The notes under the pieces were generated by a model. It made no database searches. It saw only the letters and a list, made by a program, of their open reading frames with translations, and was not told the origin of the DNA. Of a DNA stretch of 64,000 bases, positions 9,101 through 15,449 are shown one piece after another. A program made the position numbers and the translations under genes. Source of the stretch: Weissella confusa (GTDB taxonomy: Bacteria; Bacillota; Bacilli; Lactobacillales; Lactobacillaceae); the NCBI GenBank assembly GCA_001436895.1, contig JQAY01000003.1, positions 62,001-126,000 of the forward strand. Direction: 5' to 3'. Every line of letters starts with the position of its first letter. Positions within the stretch are counted from its first letter, which is position 1.

Positions 9101-11241
9101 GCTTGATACTGTGGCACGTAACTTACTGTGAACACTTGTGCGGAACTATCCGTGTTCGATGGATTAGTTGTCGCATCGTACATTGCATTGGCCGACATTG
9201 CTGCTGACAAATTACTGTACTCTGAACCATTTGGTCCCTTCACAACATAAGAATAACCTTGTGCAGACAGCGAACCGTCAGTGTATGGCAATGCCAACGC
9301 CGTATTGGTGTAGCCATATGAGGAAGCTAACACAGATGCGGCATTTACCGGCGAATTTGCATCAACCACCAAACTAGTAAATTGCATCGCTGGATAGTAG
9401 TACAACCAAAAGTTTTGTGCTGACGCATCAGTTGTCGTGTTATTTGTACTATCAAAACTGTACGCTGACTGCGCTGCGCTCAATGTCGTATAAGACGAAT
9501 TATCCGGTCCATAGATGACATAGCGATACCCAGACGCTGCTGTTATCTGTGAATCAGTTGCGGTAAATGAAATGCTGCCACCTGTAGAACCAACGGCTGA
9601 CGCATATAATGAACTGCTTCCTGAAGAAACCCAACTACCGCCTGATGGTGCAAAATATTGTACATACAAATTGGCTTGCTGTGGGTTTGCCACGTAGTTG
9701 ACCGTCCATGTTTGCGGAGTACTATCCGCTGATCCAACGGCGTTCGCAGTACTGTCCCAAACGTTAGTAGTTGCCGCTGAAGCTGACGCCATCGTTGCAT
9801 AACTCGCGCCATTCGGCCCCGTCACATAGTAGCTATATCCTGACCGCACCAAACTTGCATCCGAAATGCTAGTTGCCAAGCTACTAGAATTTCCCAATGG
9901 CATATCTTGTTGCTTCGTTGTGTACGAGGCAATCGTCGATGACCCATTCCAGAGTGCTGGCATATTTGTTTGAATGTTAGCTTGTTGCGTTGGCTTTTCA
10001 GCATAGGTAATCGTGATAACGTTATCAGATGCTGTTTGTGAAACCTTCTTAACAGCCGAAGCCGCACTCACCGTATAGCCTTTAATCGTTGGGGCTGCAT
10101 AGCCATAATCCGCTGAGTCAACACCAGAAGACAAGCCGGTGATTCCAACTGTTTCACCAACGTTGGCGATGAAGCTAGTTGCTGTTTTGATTTCTTTACC
10201 ATTTTGATCAACATATTTAACGGTGGTTGTTCCCGTTGAAAAGGTACCGGTTACATTGTCCATTAATGCATATTGATCACCTGCATTATTTCCGTTAATG
10301 GCGTTCAATCCAAACGTCAACGCACTGACTGATTGTAGCGTTACACCAGACGCCTTAGTATCTATCGTCCAAGTCGAACCACCATCAGGCGTCATCGTCG
10401 CAACGATTGATGGCGACTTGCCGTCTGGCCCACCAGTTGGATTCCAAGTTAACGTGTAGCGAATTGTATTTTGCCAATTAGAAACGCCTGACTTATAGAG
10501 ATTAGAATTAGGCGTAACCAAATTTCCACTGGCATCCGTAGTACGGAGCGCAGCAAATGGGGATGTCGCACTCGGATCGTTATAACCCGTTGATGTGTTT
10601 ACGTTAAAGTCAATCCCCAACGCAAACGCTTTCGCCATTCCGCGAATTCCTAAACCACTTCCACCATAACTATCTAAACTATATTTTTTGGCAATATCAT
10701 CAGGGTTCGTTGGTGTCAGCAATAATCCAGTCCAATCAGAATAATTACTTACTAGCGTCGTGTTACTATCTGATTTTCCTGGGTGCAAATACCCAGAAAT
10801 TGTAAAGGGCTTCGTGGCATCGAACTGACGATTTAAGTAAGTATATCCGGCATTAGTTTGTCCATCAGCTACCAATTTCGTATAATACGCACCATTTTTC
10901 GAATATTTATTACCACCGTTATAATTTCGATCTGCAACCCAAGGATTGCCAGTCGGCTTGTACGTTCCCAATCCGTCCACTTCACTGTTATTCCAGATTG
11001 GTGTTGCTCCCCAGTTCACATCTCGACTTTGACCATTCTCGGTATCCACATCTTTGACCTGATCAATCGTTGTTGTCGAGTTAACCGTAGCGGCATATGT
11101 TTGATGCATTTCATCATCAATAAAGTCCCAGAATTGCGGTTCGACTGTCGTCACGCCACCAACGGCAACGGCGGTCAGTCCGGCTGCGACCCAGAACTTG
11201 CTGTTTTCCAGCCTTTTCTTTTTATCCTTTGTTTTTACCAT
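1..11241 (-). CDS. giant lectin/MucBP-repeat surface adhesin, partial (C-terminus beyond left edge)
   Basis: An uninterrupted minus-strand frame of 3747 codons begins at ATG 11239-11241 (GGGGAAA upstream) and is still open at base 1. Residues 1-48 form a signal peptide whose K9, K15 and W17 keep the spacing of the KxYKxGKxW signal, with L, E and S replacing Y, K and G. Residues about 50-335 look like an L-type lectin domain. About 337-417 is a MucBP domain (TVKYVDQNGKEI). Roughly 21 beta repeats of 90-105 residues follow, with a second MucBP domain near 909-987 (TVTYHYVDENGTKLIEP) and a third like it near 2511-2600. About 2600-2690 resembles a bacterial Ig-like unit. From about 2690 on there are Ala/Asp/Gln-rich helical repeats. 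I noticed no cysteine. The wall anchor should lie off the window. A role in adhesion to glycans or mucus is inferred from the domains. Confidence 0.9.
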   Translation of the reverse strand, partial: MVKTKDKKKRLENSKFWVAAGLTAVAVGGVTTVEPQFWDFIDDEMHQTYAATVNSTTTIDQVKDVDTENGQSRDVNWGATPIWNNSEVDGLGTYKPTGNPWVADRNYNGGNKYSKNGAYYTKLVADGQTNAGYTYLNRQFDATKPFTISGYLHPGKSDSNTTLVSNYSDWTGLLLTPTNPDDIAKKYSLDSYGGSGLGIRGMAKAFALGIDFNVNTSTGYNDPSATSPFAALRTTDASGNLVTPNSNLYKSGVSNWQNTIRYTLTWNPTGGPDGKSPSIVATMTPDGGSTWTIDTKASGVTLQSVSALTFGLNAINGNNAGDQYALMDNVTGTFSTGTTTVKYVDQNGKEIKTATSFIANVGETVGITGLSSGVDSADYGYAAPTIKGYTVSAASAVKKVSQTASDNVITITYAEKPTQQANIQTNMPALWNGSSTIASYTTKQQDMPLGNSSSLATSISDASLVRSGYSYYVTGPNGASYATMASASAATTNVWDSTANAVGSADSTPQTWTVNYVANPQQANLYVQYFAPSGGSWVSSGSSSLYASAVGSTGGSISFTATDSQITAASGYRYVIYGPDNSSYTTLSAAQSAYSFDSTNNTTTDASAQNFWLYYYPAMQFTSLVVDANSPVNAASVLASSYGYTNTALALPYTDGSLSAQGYSYVVKGPNGSEYSNLSAAMSANAMYDATTNPSNTDSSAQVFTVSYVPQYQAAQIRYATDGPIGSGAVLASAAGTTNNKISFAMSDGDLARVGYTYTVTYPGDSVSYATLSAALVAHSNYDNTSNAGTSDASGQVFTVNYKTNQYAVLQTTPTDTSSHSVLSYSAVSESANGPASSAISFSTTDSQLARSGYTYSVVVKTIDSAGSILGSVLASYTTLASALAAQKYDNTSNATAATVDAQRQLFEVVYSPDSATVTYHYVDENGTKLIEPVSSSGVVGATIDDRSMVIPGYTLIGPDTAISDTDGIYDADKVSTVTYVYRANHQEATLAVDSASPTAANSAITSASGVTSGSISFNVTDAQLAKTGYTYTIIGPTGSSYANLTAALASNALYDNTTNGSATTDSSAQSFRVLYKANVQSAQITVQEGSPISGGASLDAITGVTSGAMSFKVNDTTLPVSGYTYRVGVGYDTSNITWYATLSEALSANAIFDNTDNTGTTDTKAQFFYVSYAPMSQAATVAVTSDSPISAGSTVLSAAGSTGSAISFASNVSYATLDSQLAKSGCTYTVKYGSDATAYTTLSSALAAHNKYNSNNTTSGTSDANPDVFTVSYKADSQTAILAVTSNSPVASGSIADSASGVTSGSLAFTMTDSGLAKRGYTYTVTGPDGSVYSNLSAAVAANSLFDNTNNPVSGSSDTAIQSFLVSYKADYQTAEVVLGESGPYASDSVFATTSGVTSGSLSFSITDADLALSGYHYVVWGKYATSSYATLSSALAAESHFDNTPNGSATSDSRAQQFVVIYTADSQTANIVVDTTSPISAGQTVTSAAGATSEAIAFADTADSDLYVQGYHYTVTGPDGSVYSDLATAIAANSLYDNTTNTGTTDASAQNFTVTYTADTQWASLAVTDDSPINAGSVIGSLSGKTATNIPFDGSDAALVVSGYTYQVQGPNSEWYDTLAEAQSDNTTFDNTSNAGDSDAETQMFLVSYTAMSQAATIVGAADSPISAGMAIESAAGVTSEKISFTHNDSSLSRSGYSYVVYMGSDSGTTYSTLSAALAANSLYNNTNTTDSDADPQVFTVSYVANYQSANLVIGGDTQISSGVTLDSAAGVTSGRVSFATTDSALALSGYTYTIQTPNGTVFDTLSAAVAGSQGLYDNTTNAGTSDATPQTFTVVYAAITQTAEVVVGETSDIYSGQVLAKVTGDTGATLGLTLTDADLANMEMTHGYTYTVTVQNADGTMVVDADGNPVHYATLADAVATNDFFDAVNTGIKKFILNPVASYQESTLTVTSESPISAGVAVETASGVTDGQLSFAMTDASLALSGYTYTVTVVNADGTRDTYNTLSAAVSAVSSYDSTINGSGSTDSSAQAFEVSYKADYQSANVNFATADGDKPMPSIVTAGVTSGAYTSTYTAADGYYFVASGQPSGVSVAADGRTATLTFNYDNTTNLSATDSSAQTFNVLMAEASQSGEISYSYSNAVGSPTVPDAVPIAGVTGDTKSGTITAPDGYYIVSVTGDQYSVVYTDETHQEATYSVILDDTNNGNETSDTTPQNLLVVLAPNNQTATVTEVMPTGSSSVVDTQNDRTADSYSYTYTAPAGYYIASDGVTPASGVTASISADGTTVTLTGTYDNSKDLDEAGTDSAVQNTAITLTQATQLAEFKVVVPSWAKTVSAKLNTIEGKTGEAITAPTGYTDAELAKDGYTYSVKGPDGTIYDTMAEALAANATFDDSNNGSGSDVETQTFEVTYTAQNQTVKILQQYADGTTNGPAYPQSDPTLNGKTDQQVTGTITAPTGYEIVDITQVDGVTWEIAADNLSATYTITYDTITEEAPATRAMLRAATDGTVSQESVVTYGPLDQTVNVTFKDEVGRILTSDTGKNGHALEGKTNEAVDYDDASLAADKVIDGYTITSDTTDTATNYDDDTSVAQDVTFVYRDTQAPTVTTTKTELVSSKDGLPADEAAFLSAVGYATTDNQQYGDSTVSTDYDSVMNDVKADGKAREVTITVKDATGNTTTKTVMLTVVDTAPVSQEADVQTAQKNLDDLVSDPNASDADVATAKEALEQAIQDAQTQRDEAKDAAQAASTSDETQAVADDPGVVEAQQALQDAIDNADADTGTTQAITDATAALENAVARAEAGSVDTAPVSQEEAVMQAQSDLDDVLDNPDATTAEVDAAKQALEDAVAQAKSDRADANTTADDTKTQVTDSQDDAVKQAVADLTAVQDAAANDDATTADIEQAVQKVVDAVKDAAQTALDQDASPVQNESTVSRAKDNLQDVLDNAESTPQEIVDATNAYNEAVADAKTARDDATKAAEDQITTTNNSNQVNDASVIDAKNKLQDLLDKAATGDADALTADIEQATQDLADAVAAAGGAQDAARTAADEALTKTAPVTYEPNVQEKIDALNDLLANETATADQINDATAALTSAVNTATTQRTSANDDAATAISQAQSSNQSEEPTVQAAEKALQDLVDQAKTNTEDALTADIRDAIKNLQDAISQAASDQDDARDAAQDAITAASPVSNEAATKAALDNLQTVLANENATTAEIQEATQAVTAASKTDKADRDAMNTKANDAVTAAQTGNQATEPGVIDAIKNLQDLQTKAATDDADALTADIDQAIADLATAQETAAGNQETARDAAKAAIAETEPVSYEDTVSTARKALDKLLADPAASTQDIQNATKALTEATAAEKDKRDAINTEADSYITDVQNSAQASEPTVVSALNALQEMQAEAATDSSAALTADIAEKLAELKTAVNQAATAQEAAKDKANEALNDLQPVSNEPGVETAKAALEKVLANDTATAQEITDATQKLLNETADAKADRSSAETDAQNTITKAMNSEQSEEPAVQEAIDHLNQVMSDAANDSPDTLTADIDAARKALDNALATAQAAQEQARKDAASAIAQASPVSHELATAQTINALNAVLANPDATASEIATATAALNTAATADKGDRDAANAAGTQAIADAQGSDQVNEPAVKSALQELQLVMSTAATDTADALSQDILDAIQTLADARDAAAAKQDTARQDATDALAQTAPLSNEKPVADAVRELKNLLANPTSTAAQIADAT
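3712..9996 (-). repeat. about 21 tandem mucin-binding-like beta repeats within the adhesin
   Basis: Each unit is about 265-335 bp. The conserved parts in protein order are a start like QTAxLxV, SPISAG, SAAGVTSG, SF-TD, LAxSGYTYTV, GPDGSxYxTLSAALAAN, YDNTTN, TDASAQ and FTVxYxA. The YDNTTN-coding motif recurs near 9750, 9440, 9175, 8890, 8571, 8071, 7777, 7475, 7196, 6905, 6619, 6340, 6058, 5778, 5443, 5178 and 4909. Units nearest 4900-4300 are a divergent subtype with TAPDGYYIV. The copies are diverged at DNA level, so this is not a very recent expansion. Confidence 0.85.
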
Positions 11242-11394
11242 TGTTATTTCCCCAAACAATACTTTCTAAGCAAGACAACATCACAAATTTGCAATATTCT
11301 CCCTTTCCAGTGCCAGAATACCAGGTCAGATGGACGTTTACGGTTGTTAAGCGTGGGCATTTTTAGAATGATTTTTGCCTTAAATTAACCAACC

Positions 11395-11428
11395 GGGCAA
11401 AAAAAGCATGCTGTCATCAGCATGCTTT
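11395..11428 (-). terminator. terminator of the 11438-12967 gene
   Basis: Perfect 10-bp stem (AAAGCATGCT / AGCATGCTTT) with a 6-base loop, followed on the minus strand by seven T. It separates the surface-protein gene from the giant adhesin gene, so the adhesin needs its own promoter in 11242-11395. I could not place a convincing -35/-10 pair there. Confidence 0.85.
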
Positions 11429-11437
11429 GTCATCTAT

Positions 11438-12967
11438 TTACTTCTCTTCATTATTGTCGTTGACTTCAGCAGCTTGTGGCTGCTTTGCCCAACGCATACC
11501 AAGGTAAACTAAGCCAACAAATACCAGCACAGCGACTGACCAAATGGCCACAACAGCTTGGGTACTCAAGCCGGCTGCACGCTTTAGGAAGGCATTCTCA
11601 TGTTTAGCGTCCTTAGCTGGTGCCTTCGCCGTCGTCTTTGACTTCACCGGCATATCGACTTCAAGTGGTCCATGTAATGGATCACTCGCTGCGCCGTGGT
11701 GCAACGTTGCATTAGCTGCGGCTGGCGTTTGCTTAGCCGGTGCTGCGGTTGCCGTTTGAGTGGCCGCAGTTGTCGTTGCTGGCGTTGATGCCACAACCGC
11801 CCTCGACACTGCTGGCGTCACAGGCGTTGCCGTCGGCGTCACAGTTGCTGGTGTCACCGGTGTACTTGGCACAGGCGTTGGTGTGGTTCCCCCACCATTG
11901 TTTGGTGCTGGTGCCGGCGTTGTTTGGACAGTCAATTCACCAGTCGCTTCGCCACCAAACACGCCCTTGTCAACATTTGCAGGTTGGCTAACCTTCACAC
12001 TATATTGACCAGCTGCCAGCTCACCACCATTAAAGGTCGTATAATCCGACCCGTTTTGACTAATCGATACCGTCACCGGTTGTCCATTACCTGCGGTGTA
12101 CAAATCGGTTGGGTTAATCTTCTCAGCTGCCAACTTGGTAGTATTCACAACCGCCAAATTATTTGCTTTAAACGCTAACGGCACACTTGAAACCTCGATA
12201 CGAGTTGCCGTCTCACCATTTGGTCCCTTCAATGACAATGGGCGAGTGCTGTAATTTGCCGCATCGCTCCAGTCCGTATCGTTTTGATCATAATCGACAC
12301 GCCATGATGTCGCCCCAATTATCTTGTCCAAATCGCCTGACAAAACACGTTCTGGGTTGTAAATAATGGCATCCCCACCAACAACGCTATCCGTCGACTT
12401 GCCTGCCAAAATCAATTGATTCAAACGGGTCGCATCATCTTTTCCAAGCGTGATAGTTGGCACAGCCTTGCTACCATCCTTATGCGTCAAGGTCACTGGC
12501 TTAGCAAAATCCCCTTCAAGTTGCATCTCGCTAGCCATGCCTGGCGTGTCCTCTGCGTAGACAGCCAATGCGTCACGAGACCCACCCAACAAACTGGCAG
12601 CCCCAGTTACCGTCGTGATTCCTTGCAACGCACCCTTTACCACTGAAGGCTTTTCACCTTGGAAGTAAAGGTGCGTTTGTTGATTGCCAGTTGAAACAAT
12701 TGACGCCCCATCGCCATTTGGATTCAACGTTACACCAGCCAAATACAAATTCACCTGGCCATGGGCTGTTTTCGTTTGCTTAACAGTTCCCCCTGCAAAG
12801 GTCACCGTGCCATCAATGTTTGATAGCACCTGCGTTCCGTTAGAGATTTTCACCCCATAATCTGCCGCCGAAACGCTTTGTGCTGTCGGTAATGTAAGTA
12901 GACCGGCAAAGGGTACGATTACAGTCGCTAACATTGCCCCTCTAAATAACCTAGTCACTTTTTCCAT
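11438..12967 (-). CDS. membrane-anchored cell-surface protein, unknown function
   Basis: The protein has 509 residues from ATG 12965-12967, which has AGAGG at 8 bases spacing; an in-frame GTG at 12976 lies too close to that site. An N-terminal signal peptide ends near SVSAAD. The middle (about 40-350) is predicted beta-rich with no family I recognise. It is followed by a long Pro/Thr/Ala linker (about 350-430) and one C-terminal membrane helix near residues 475-495, then RWAKQ and an acidic tail. There is no LPxTG motif, so anchoring is by the helix rather than by sortase. It lies immediately upstream of the giant adhesin with a terminator between, so a joint surface role is possible but unproven. 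Confidence 0.8.
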   Translation of the reverse strand: MEKVTRLFRGAMLATVIVPFAGLLTLPTAQSVSAADYGVKISNGTQVLSNIDGTVTFAGGTVKQTKTAHGQVNLYLAGVTLNPNGDGASIVSTGNQQTHLYFQGEKPSVVKGALQGITTVTGAASLLGGSRDALAVYAEDTPGMASEMQLEGDFAKPVTLTHKDGSKAVPTITLGKDDATRLNQLILAGKSTDSVVGGDAIIYNPERVLSGDLDKIIGATSWRVDYDQNDTDWSDAANYSTRPLSLKGPNGETATRIEVSSVPLAFKANNLAVVNTTKLAAEKINPTDLYTAGNGQPVTVSISQNGSDYTTFNGGELAAGQYSVKVSQPANVDKGVFGGEATGELTVQTTPAPAPNNGGGTTPTPVPSTPVTPATVTPTATPVTPAVSRAVVASTPATTTAATQTATAAPAKQTPAAANATLHHGAASDPLHGPLEVDMPVKSKTTAKAPAKDAKHENAFLKRAAGLSTQAVVAIWSVAVLVFVGLVYLGMRWAKQPQAAEVNDNNEEK

Positions 12968-13100
12968 TGTCCCCACCTCTTCTAAAAGTATCCGTAACTA
13001 ATTTGTAACAATAGAATAATGCCATTTGCTCTGTATTTCACGTGACAACCCTTAAATTCATAAAACGTTCACACAATTCACGGAATAGTCGAAAGTATAC

Positions 13101-13150
13101 AAAAAGACGACCACCACAGACCGGAAGTGATCTGTGGTGGTCGTCTTTTT
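13101..13150 (-). terminator. strong terminator of the MFS gene
   Basis: Perfect 19-bp stem (13102-13120 with 13131-13149) around a 10-base loop. T-runs flank both strands. The only gene ending here is the minus-strand MFS gene at 13227. Confidence 0.85.
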
Positions 13151-13226
13151 TGTCGTTATAAACTCGAATCTTATCTGTATCTAATGTAGCAGATTTTCCG
13201 AGTTTTCGCTAATGTTTTAATAGTAT

Positions 13227-14414
13227 TTATCGTTTAACGTGGCGCCCGTGTACCAAGAAGTACCAAACCAAGGCAATAATCGCAAACGCAATCATCAACT
13301 CGTACAAGCCTACGAAGCCAATACTTGGTTCAATCAAACCAAGCAAGTATGGTCCGACACCAAATGCCAAATCAAAGAAGATGAAGTACGTTGATGTGGC
13401 ATATGACATGCGCTCAGGTGGCACAATTTTTGCAATCGTTGCTTGGGCAGCAGATTGGAAGTTCCCGAACCCAACACCGATGAAAATCGCAGCTAATACG
13501 AATACCCAAACGTTTGTGACATGGCTCAATAACACAAACCCAATGGCAAGCAAAATCAAACCTGGGTAAATGATGTAGTTTTCGTTCTTTTCATCAGCCA
13601 AACGACCCGTAAATGGGCGACTAATGAAGATTACTGCCGCATAAATCAAGAAGAAGTACTCGGTCACTGAGGCCATGTGTTGCGCCTTCATAAAGAAGCT
13701 CAAGTAACTTTGGATGGCTGAATACGTCAACGTGGCAATAAACAGTGCAATTGCCAACGGCACTGCCTTAGGCTCCAAAAACTTCTTAAGACCAGTTGGC
13801 TTATCAGCCGTTTCAACCTTTTTAACTGTATGTGCCTTAATATCAACGGCTTCCTTGTGAATCAAAATGGTTGCTAAAAATGCCAACACAGCAATCACGG
13901 TTTCAATATTAAACAAGAAGCCATAGCCAATCTTACTCAAGGCCAGACCTAAGAATGGACCCATTGCAGTGGCGATAACTGTACTCAATGAGAAATATGA
14001 AATTCCTTCACTGCGACGCTCTTCCGGTACAACAAACACGACTGCCGTATTTGTAACCGTCCCGATTAGTCCGATCATCATTCCTTGGACAAAACGTAGT
14101 ACCAATAATGAAATCATTGACGTTGCAACATGATAAGCCAGCATACTAGGAATCAATACAAAGGCACCAACCATCATCATCGTCTTGGTTGAAAAGCGTG
14201 CTAGCACCGCACCGGACATCATACGCATGACAAGTGAGCCAATAACCACGATACCAACTAGCAACCCACTGCTTGCTGTTGATAGATGAAGAACATCTAC
14301 CGCATATGGTCCGACGGCAACAATCAAACTGTAAAACGTCATCAAAACTAGGAAGTTAATCAGCGCAATTTCAAGAAATGACTGGTTAAAGATCTTGGTT
14401 TTTCCGGAATTCAT
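13227..14414 (-). CDS. MFS transporter, 12-TM type, substrate unknown
   Basis: The protein has 395 residues starting at ATG 14412-14414, which has AGAGG five bases upstream; the open frame continues 19 codons further without a ribosome site. It shows a typical major-facilitator layout: two six-helix halves, a cytoplasmic loop near residue 195-220 rich in Lys, and a motif-A-like region (VMRMMSGAVLARF) after helix 2. Drug or metabolite export is plausible from the family but not shown. It is divergent from the small gene at 14612 and followed by a strong terminator, so it is probably monocistronic. Confidence 0.85.
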   Translation of the reverse strand: MNSGKTKIFNQSFLEIALINFLVLMTFYSLIVAVGPYAVDVLHLSTASSGLLVGIVVIGSLVMRMMSGAVLARFSTKTMMMVGAFVLIPSMLAYHVATSMISLLVLRFVQGMMIGLIGTVTNTAVVFVVPEERRSEGISYFSLSTVIATAMGPFLGLALSKIGYGFLFNIETVIAVLAFLATILIHKEAVDIKAHTVKKVETADKPTGLKKFLEPKAVPLAIALFIATLTYSAIQSYLSFFMKAQHMASVTEYFFLIYAAVIFISRPFTGRLADEKNENYIIYPGLILLAIGFVLLSHVTNVWVFVLAAIFIGVGFGNFQSAAQATIAKIVPPERMSYATSTYFIFFDLAFGVGPYLLGLIEPSIGFVGLYELMIAFAIIALVWYFLVHGRHVKR

Positions 14415-14549
14415 AAAAACCTCTACTTTCAAAATTAAACAAATAAGTGCCCTTTTTGTTGTGATTAACAAAAAGCGTCGCCTTAGAAAGACGACTTATC
14501 TACTTTACGCTTATTTTTAGGAAGTGGCAAATTTTAGTGGTCATTCCGT

Positions 14550-14578
14550 TTGACGCCCACATTTTATAAGCAGATAAT
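14550..14578 (+). promoter_or_regulatory. sigma-A promoter for the 14612 gene
   Basis: TTGACG, 17-bp spacer, GATAAT. It lies 33 bp upstream of the ATG at 14612 and is the best promoter match in this divergent intergenic region. Confidence 0.7.
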
Positions 14579-14611
14579 GAATTTACAGTCTAATTAGAAA
14601 GAAGCACCTTC

Positions 14612-14962
14612 ATGTCAGCATCTACACCTATGTACCAAGTCATAAGTTATCTGAATGATTTGGACGGGAGCTATGTCTCCCTATTTGCGCCAGACGCCAT
14701 TGTCTCTGATGTTGCTTCAAAGCAAATCAGTGTCGGGTTGCCTGACATTCAAAGCTATTTTAAGCAATACTTCTTTGCGCATAACGTCCAAACGAGTATT
14801 CACTCCGTCGAACCTTTAAACGACGAAGTCCTAGCTCACGTCACCTTCCACGGTGATTTTTCCGACAGTTTTGCATCCGACGGCAACGTCGATGCAACCA
14901 TCGAATTGGCCACTACCGGTCACAAGATTCATAAGATGATTATCAAACTAGACGCTGCCTAA
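14612..14962 (+). CDS. small NTF2/SnoaL-like protein, unknown function
   Basis: A cytoplasmic protein of 116 residues; GAAAG/AGAAG precedes the ATG. Its order of helices followed by strands, with motifs such as LFAPDAIVSD, GLPDIQSYFKQYF and a closing DATIEL...IHKMIIKL, resembles the NTF2/SnoaL cone fold found in small isomerases and ligand-binding proteins. That is a fold guess from pattern, not a function. The next gene starts 44 bp downstream on the same strand and may be co-transcribed. Confidence 0.7.
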   Translation: MSASTPMYQVISYLNDLDGSYVSLFAPDAIVSDVASKQISVGLPDIQSYFKQYFFAHNVQTSIHSVEPLNDEVLAHVTFHGDFSDSFASDGNVDATIELATTGHKIHKMIIKLDAA

Positions 14963-15006
14963 TGTGGTATGCTTAGGTTACTAATTAATAGAGAGTGAGC
15001 AAACAC

Positions 15007-15402
15007 ATGGCCACGTATAATTTGACAGACATCCTCGACATCGTAAAGTTGTGGGGTGTTGATTACCCAAACAAGCAAAAGAACCGCGTGAAGTACGACG
15101 CATTCAAGAAGGATCTCCGCAAGAAGATTGAGGAAACATTCGATACTGAAGCTGATGCTTTGGCAGCTGTCACGCCAGAACTAGCCGCACCGGTTAAGCC
15201 AAACCCCGTAACTGGTCAAACGACCACTTACTCAGCTCGTCACATCGTTTGGCTATTCGAACAACCCCTTTTCTTAGTTTGGGTGATTAAGCACAGTGCT
15301 CGCCAAGAAGCTTTGCTACCTTTATTGAAGGCTGAAAAGACACGTTCTGAAGTTGCCGATACTGAAGAAAACGCCGAAGCAATCATTAATAACTGGCACT
15401 AA
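15007..15402 (+). CDS. conserved hypothetical protein
   Basis: 131 residues from ATG 15007, with GAGAG about 10-15 bases upstream; an in-frame GTG at 14995 overlaps that site. The protein is soluble. It begins with a helical, Lys-rich segment (YPNKQKNRVKYDAFKKDL), then an Ala/Pro/Thr-rich hinge and a hydrophobic segment (HIVWLFEQPLFLVWVIKHS), and ends in an acidic helix. I do not recognise a family. Its position downstream of the NTF2-like gene suggests a two-gene unit that ends at the terminator shared with pepQ. Confidence 0.7.
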   Translation: MATYNLTDILDIVKLWGVDYPNKQKNRVKYDAFKKDLRKKIEETFDTEADALAAVTPELAAPVKPNPVTGQTTTYSARHIVWLFEQPLFLVWVIKHSARQEALLPLLKAEKTRSEVADTEENAEAIINNWH

Positions 15403-15447
15403 AAAATAGGATGGTATCTTGAAAAAATCAAGGTACCATCCTATTTT
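15403..15447. terminator. bidirectional terminator between the 15007 gene and pepQ
   Basis: Stem of about 20 bp (AAAATAGGATGGTA... with ...TACCATCCTATTTT, one G-T pair) around a short A-rich loop, with T-runs on both strands, between convergent genes. Confidence 0.85.
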
Positions 15448-15449
15448 GT

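Noticed and set aside
3712-9996. Regularly spaced repeats that might suggest a CRISPR array
   Set aside because: The period is about 280-300 bp, repeats are diverged and coding, and no cas genes are present.
1193-10067. Many open frames of 60-170 codons on both strands within the giant adhesin region
   Set aside because: They lie antisense or out of frame to one continuous 3747-codon frame with clear domain repeats, start without ribosome sites and show low-complexity translations.
10858-11388. Plus-strand open frame of 176 codons across the 5' end of the adhesin gene
   Set aside because: Antisense shadow; no ribosome site, no recognisable domain, and the minus-strand frame has a signal peptide and lectin-like domain.
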